Shown in pieces: positions 62,406 to 64,000 of a stretch of DNA of 64,000 nucleotides (positions within the stretch are counted from its first letter, which is position 1; every line of letters starts with the position of its first letter). A program made the translations under genes and the position numbers. The DNA comes from Chitinophaga solisilvae (lineage in GTDB: Bacteria; Bacteroidota; Bacteroidia; Chitinophagales; Chitinophagaceae): the NCBI RefSeq assembly GCF_009928525.1, contig NZ_JAABOK010000010.1, positions 62,001 through 126,000 on the forward strand. Reading direction: 5' to 3'. The notes below the pieces were generated by a model. That model saw only the letters and a program-made list of their open reading frames with translations, had not been told where the DNA came from and searched no databases.

Positions 62406-64000
62406 ATGAAGCGCTTCATCAACATTATTTTACGGATCTGTGAGGGAACGAAAGATAGCATCAATACCCTTTTACGGATGGGGATTGATAAAGAAGATAG
62501 TTCAGAACTGCAGAAGGCCGTGTGCCTTATCAATACCCTGGCTTTCTGGACAGCGGTGCTGGTGATGACCGTCGGGTATTTTCTGTTCCTGCTCACGGGG
62601 GCCGTCCTGGTCCTGTCTGCGGTTCTGCTGGAAGTACTGGCCTTCAGCGGCGTAATTATGCTGAACCGCTACCGGAAACACCGGCTGGCAGCCCGTTTTA
62701 TCCTGCTGATTCACTGTGCGCTGGCCATTTACTTTGGCACCATCCTGGGAAATGTAATGCAGCCGGAACTGCTGACGGTTGTCTGGATGGCCATTTTCCT
62801 GCTGGCCTTTTTTATCGGGGGAGGTTATTTCTTTTATGGCAGCCGTAATGTAAAATACCTGGGTCTGTTGTTATCCATGATTGTCTTTGTAGTGCTGCAG
62901 CTGAATGATTATTACAGGATGATAACGCCGGTGTATATACGCCCTGAATATCTGAACATCGGAAAAATCAGCTGCTGCATCGGGATGATGGCGCTGATGT
63001 ATTTCGTCAGCATTTGTATCATCAATCAGAATGATGCCTTTAAGGCGGAGAACAGGCAGCTGCTGGCCCGGCTGGAGGCGGCCAATGAAGCCAAAACCGT
63101 ATGGGTGAATGAATACAGCCATGAAATCCGGATTCCGTTAAATACCCTGATCGGTATGGCACAGATCATTCATTCCAATATTGATAAAATTGCCGATAAG
63201 GAAATTATCAGGGATATTGAAGAATTGAATAAAGCCGGACTGCTGGCCAGGGAGATCATCAACAATATCCTGGATATGGCCAAGATAGAAGCCGGTAAAG
63301 ACGATCCCCGGATGGAAGCCGTGCAGCTGAAAGATATCCTGAACAGAAGCATGTCCATGAACCGGTATATGACCCAGGTTAAAGGCATTACCATCGGGAT
63401 AGACTACGATCATCATATTCCCCGGTACATCCTGACAGACCAGATCTTTCTGCAGAAGATCATCAACAACCTGGTGTCCAATGCCCTGAAATTCTCACCG
63501 GATGGAACCGGCGTGCTGATTACCGTAGCCATTTTAAAAGGTTGTATTCACTTTACCATCAGGAATACAGGCAGCATATCTCCCGAAAAAGTTACCTGTA
63601 TGATAGAAGCCTTTGAATCGGAACGGAATAAAACCTTTTCCGGTACCGGCCTGGGGTTATCTATCGCCCGGAAGCTGGTGGAAAAACTGGGTGGTAGTTT
63701 AAAAATCCAGTCGAGAGACAACTTTGTGTTCGTCTCCTTCGATATCCCCCTGCAGGCCGGCATCAGAACAGCAGAGGAGAAGGAGATAGGGCTGATCCGC
63801 GACCGGCTTTTTGAAGGGTTGAAGGTACTGATTATGGAAGATGATGCTATTTTTCAGCGGGTATATCAGCGTTGGTGCGACCGCGTAGGACTTGCCTGTC
63901 TTATTGTTAACAATGGCATAGAAGGGATAGAAGCGCTGCAGACATTTACGCCTGATTTTATTATCTGTGATGATCATATGCCCCGCATGATGGGAACAGA
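62406..64000 (+). CDS. Membrane hybrid histidine kinase, cut by the window end
   Basis: An open frame from the ATG at 62406 to the last base, at least 531 residues. It begins MKRFINIILRICEGTKDSIN, then six or so membrane helices (about residues 40-210), a short coiled-coil (AENRQLLARLEAANEAK), an H-box VNEYSHEIRIPLNTLIGMAQ, N-box INNLVSNALKFSPDG, and G2 box SGTGLGLSIARKLVEKLGG. G1 is weak: the usual DxGxGI reads NTGSIS. A receiver domain starts VLIMEDDAIFQRVYQRW with the phospho-Asp in FIICDDHMPRMMG just before the end. More domains probably follow outside the window. Confidence 0.9.
   Translation, partial: MKRFINIILRICEGTKDSINTLLRMGIDKEDSSELQKAVCLINTLAFWTAVLVMTVGYFLFLLTGAVLVLSAVLLEVLAFSGVIMLNRYRKHRLAARFILLIHCALAIYFGTILGNVMQPELLTVVWMAIFLLAFFIGGGYFFYGSRNVKYLGLLLSMIVFVVLQLNDYYRMITPVYIRPEYLNIGKISCCIGMMALMYFVSICIINQNDAFKAENRQLLARLEAANEAKTVWVNEYSHEIRIPLNTLIGMAQIIHSNIDKIADKEIIRDIEELNKAGLLAREIINNILDMAKIEAGKDDPRMEAVQLKDILNRSMSMNRYMTQVKGITIGIDYDHHIPRYILTDQIFLQKIINNLVSNALKFSPDGTGVLITVAILKGCIHFTIRNTGSISPEKVTCMIEAFESERNKTFSGTGLGLSIARKLVEKLGGSLKIQSRDNFVFVSFDIPLQAGIRTAEEKEIGLIRDRLFEGLKVLIMEDDAIFQRVYQRWCDRVGLACLIVNNGIEGIEALQTFTPDFIICDDHMPRMMGT

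Overview
The window looks like chromosomal DNA of a Bacteroidota bacterium, probably Chitinophagaceae or a close relative. The support is: promoters of the TAnnTTTG type, lipoproteins with Bacteroidota-style signal peptides, a serine peptidase with a type IX secretion tail, an S46 dipeptidyl-peptidase, SecD and SecF fused in one protein, DUF3667/DUF3810/DUF4272 families, and the ftsK-lolA and yceD-rpmF-plsX neighbourhoods. No phage, integrase or intact transposase gene was seen. Family assignments rest on reading motifs, not on database searches.

Layout. 1-1.6 kb: a broken type I restriction methylase (hsdM) running into a Fic-domain gene. 1.6-1.9 kb: tRNA-Leu and tRNA-Gly with their own promoter and terminator. 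2-8.3 kb: a YD-repeat-like secreted protein, a DUF3667 membrane protein, a crotonase and tex. 8.5-13 kb: mazG coupled to a large NtrY-like kinase. 13-15 kb: the yceD-rpmF-plsX operon. 15-20.6 kb: a hybrid kinase, a fructosamine-kinase-like protein, a DUF3810 putative metalloprotein and arginase. 20.8-31 kb: acyl-CoA dehydrogenase, YggS, a TlpA-like thioredoxin lipoprotein and several envelope or unknown proteins. 31.5-33.4 kb: an RNA-repair pair (ATP-dependent RNA ligase plus HD-polynucleotide kinase). 33.5-42 kb: dcd, a phosphopantetheinyl transferase, then a run of aroK, DUF423, hydrolase, ftsK, lolA and lpdA. 42-50 kb: secreted peptidases (S8 with T9SS tail, HEIGH lipoprotein, S46) and a LytS-like kinase. 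50-57.5 kb: methyltransferase, methylmalonyl-CoA mutase catalytic subunit, M23-like protein, aminotransferase, DUF4397 and a beta-lactamase-like protein. 57.7-64 kb: secDF, a truncated IscA-type protein, coaE, and a hybrid kinase that runs off the end.

The most unusual content is not protein-coding. Twelve long palindromes of about 90-245 bp lie at gene 3' ends. Eight (family A) have outer arms made of AATTACG heptamers and variable but self-complementary inner stems in three subfamilies. Four (family B) have arms built around TTTGAGATTTT. Many start at, or within a base of, a stop codon, and several fill the whole gap between two convergent stops. None lies between divergent genes. A further palindrome contains the last 30 bp of plsX together with an exact mirror copy of it. 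One family B element sits exactly where an IscA-type gene loses its C-terminal cysteine motif. Together these suggest an element or DNA process that builds or inserts long hairpins at gene ends, possibly acting as two-way terminators.
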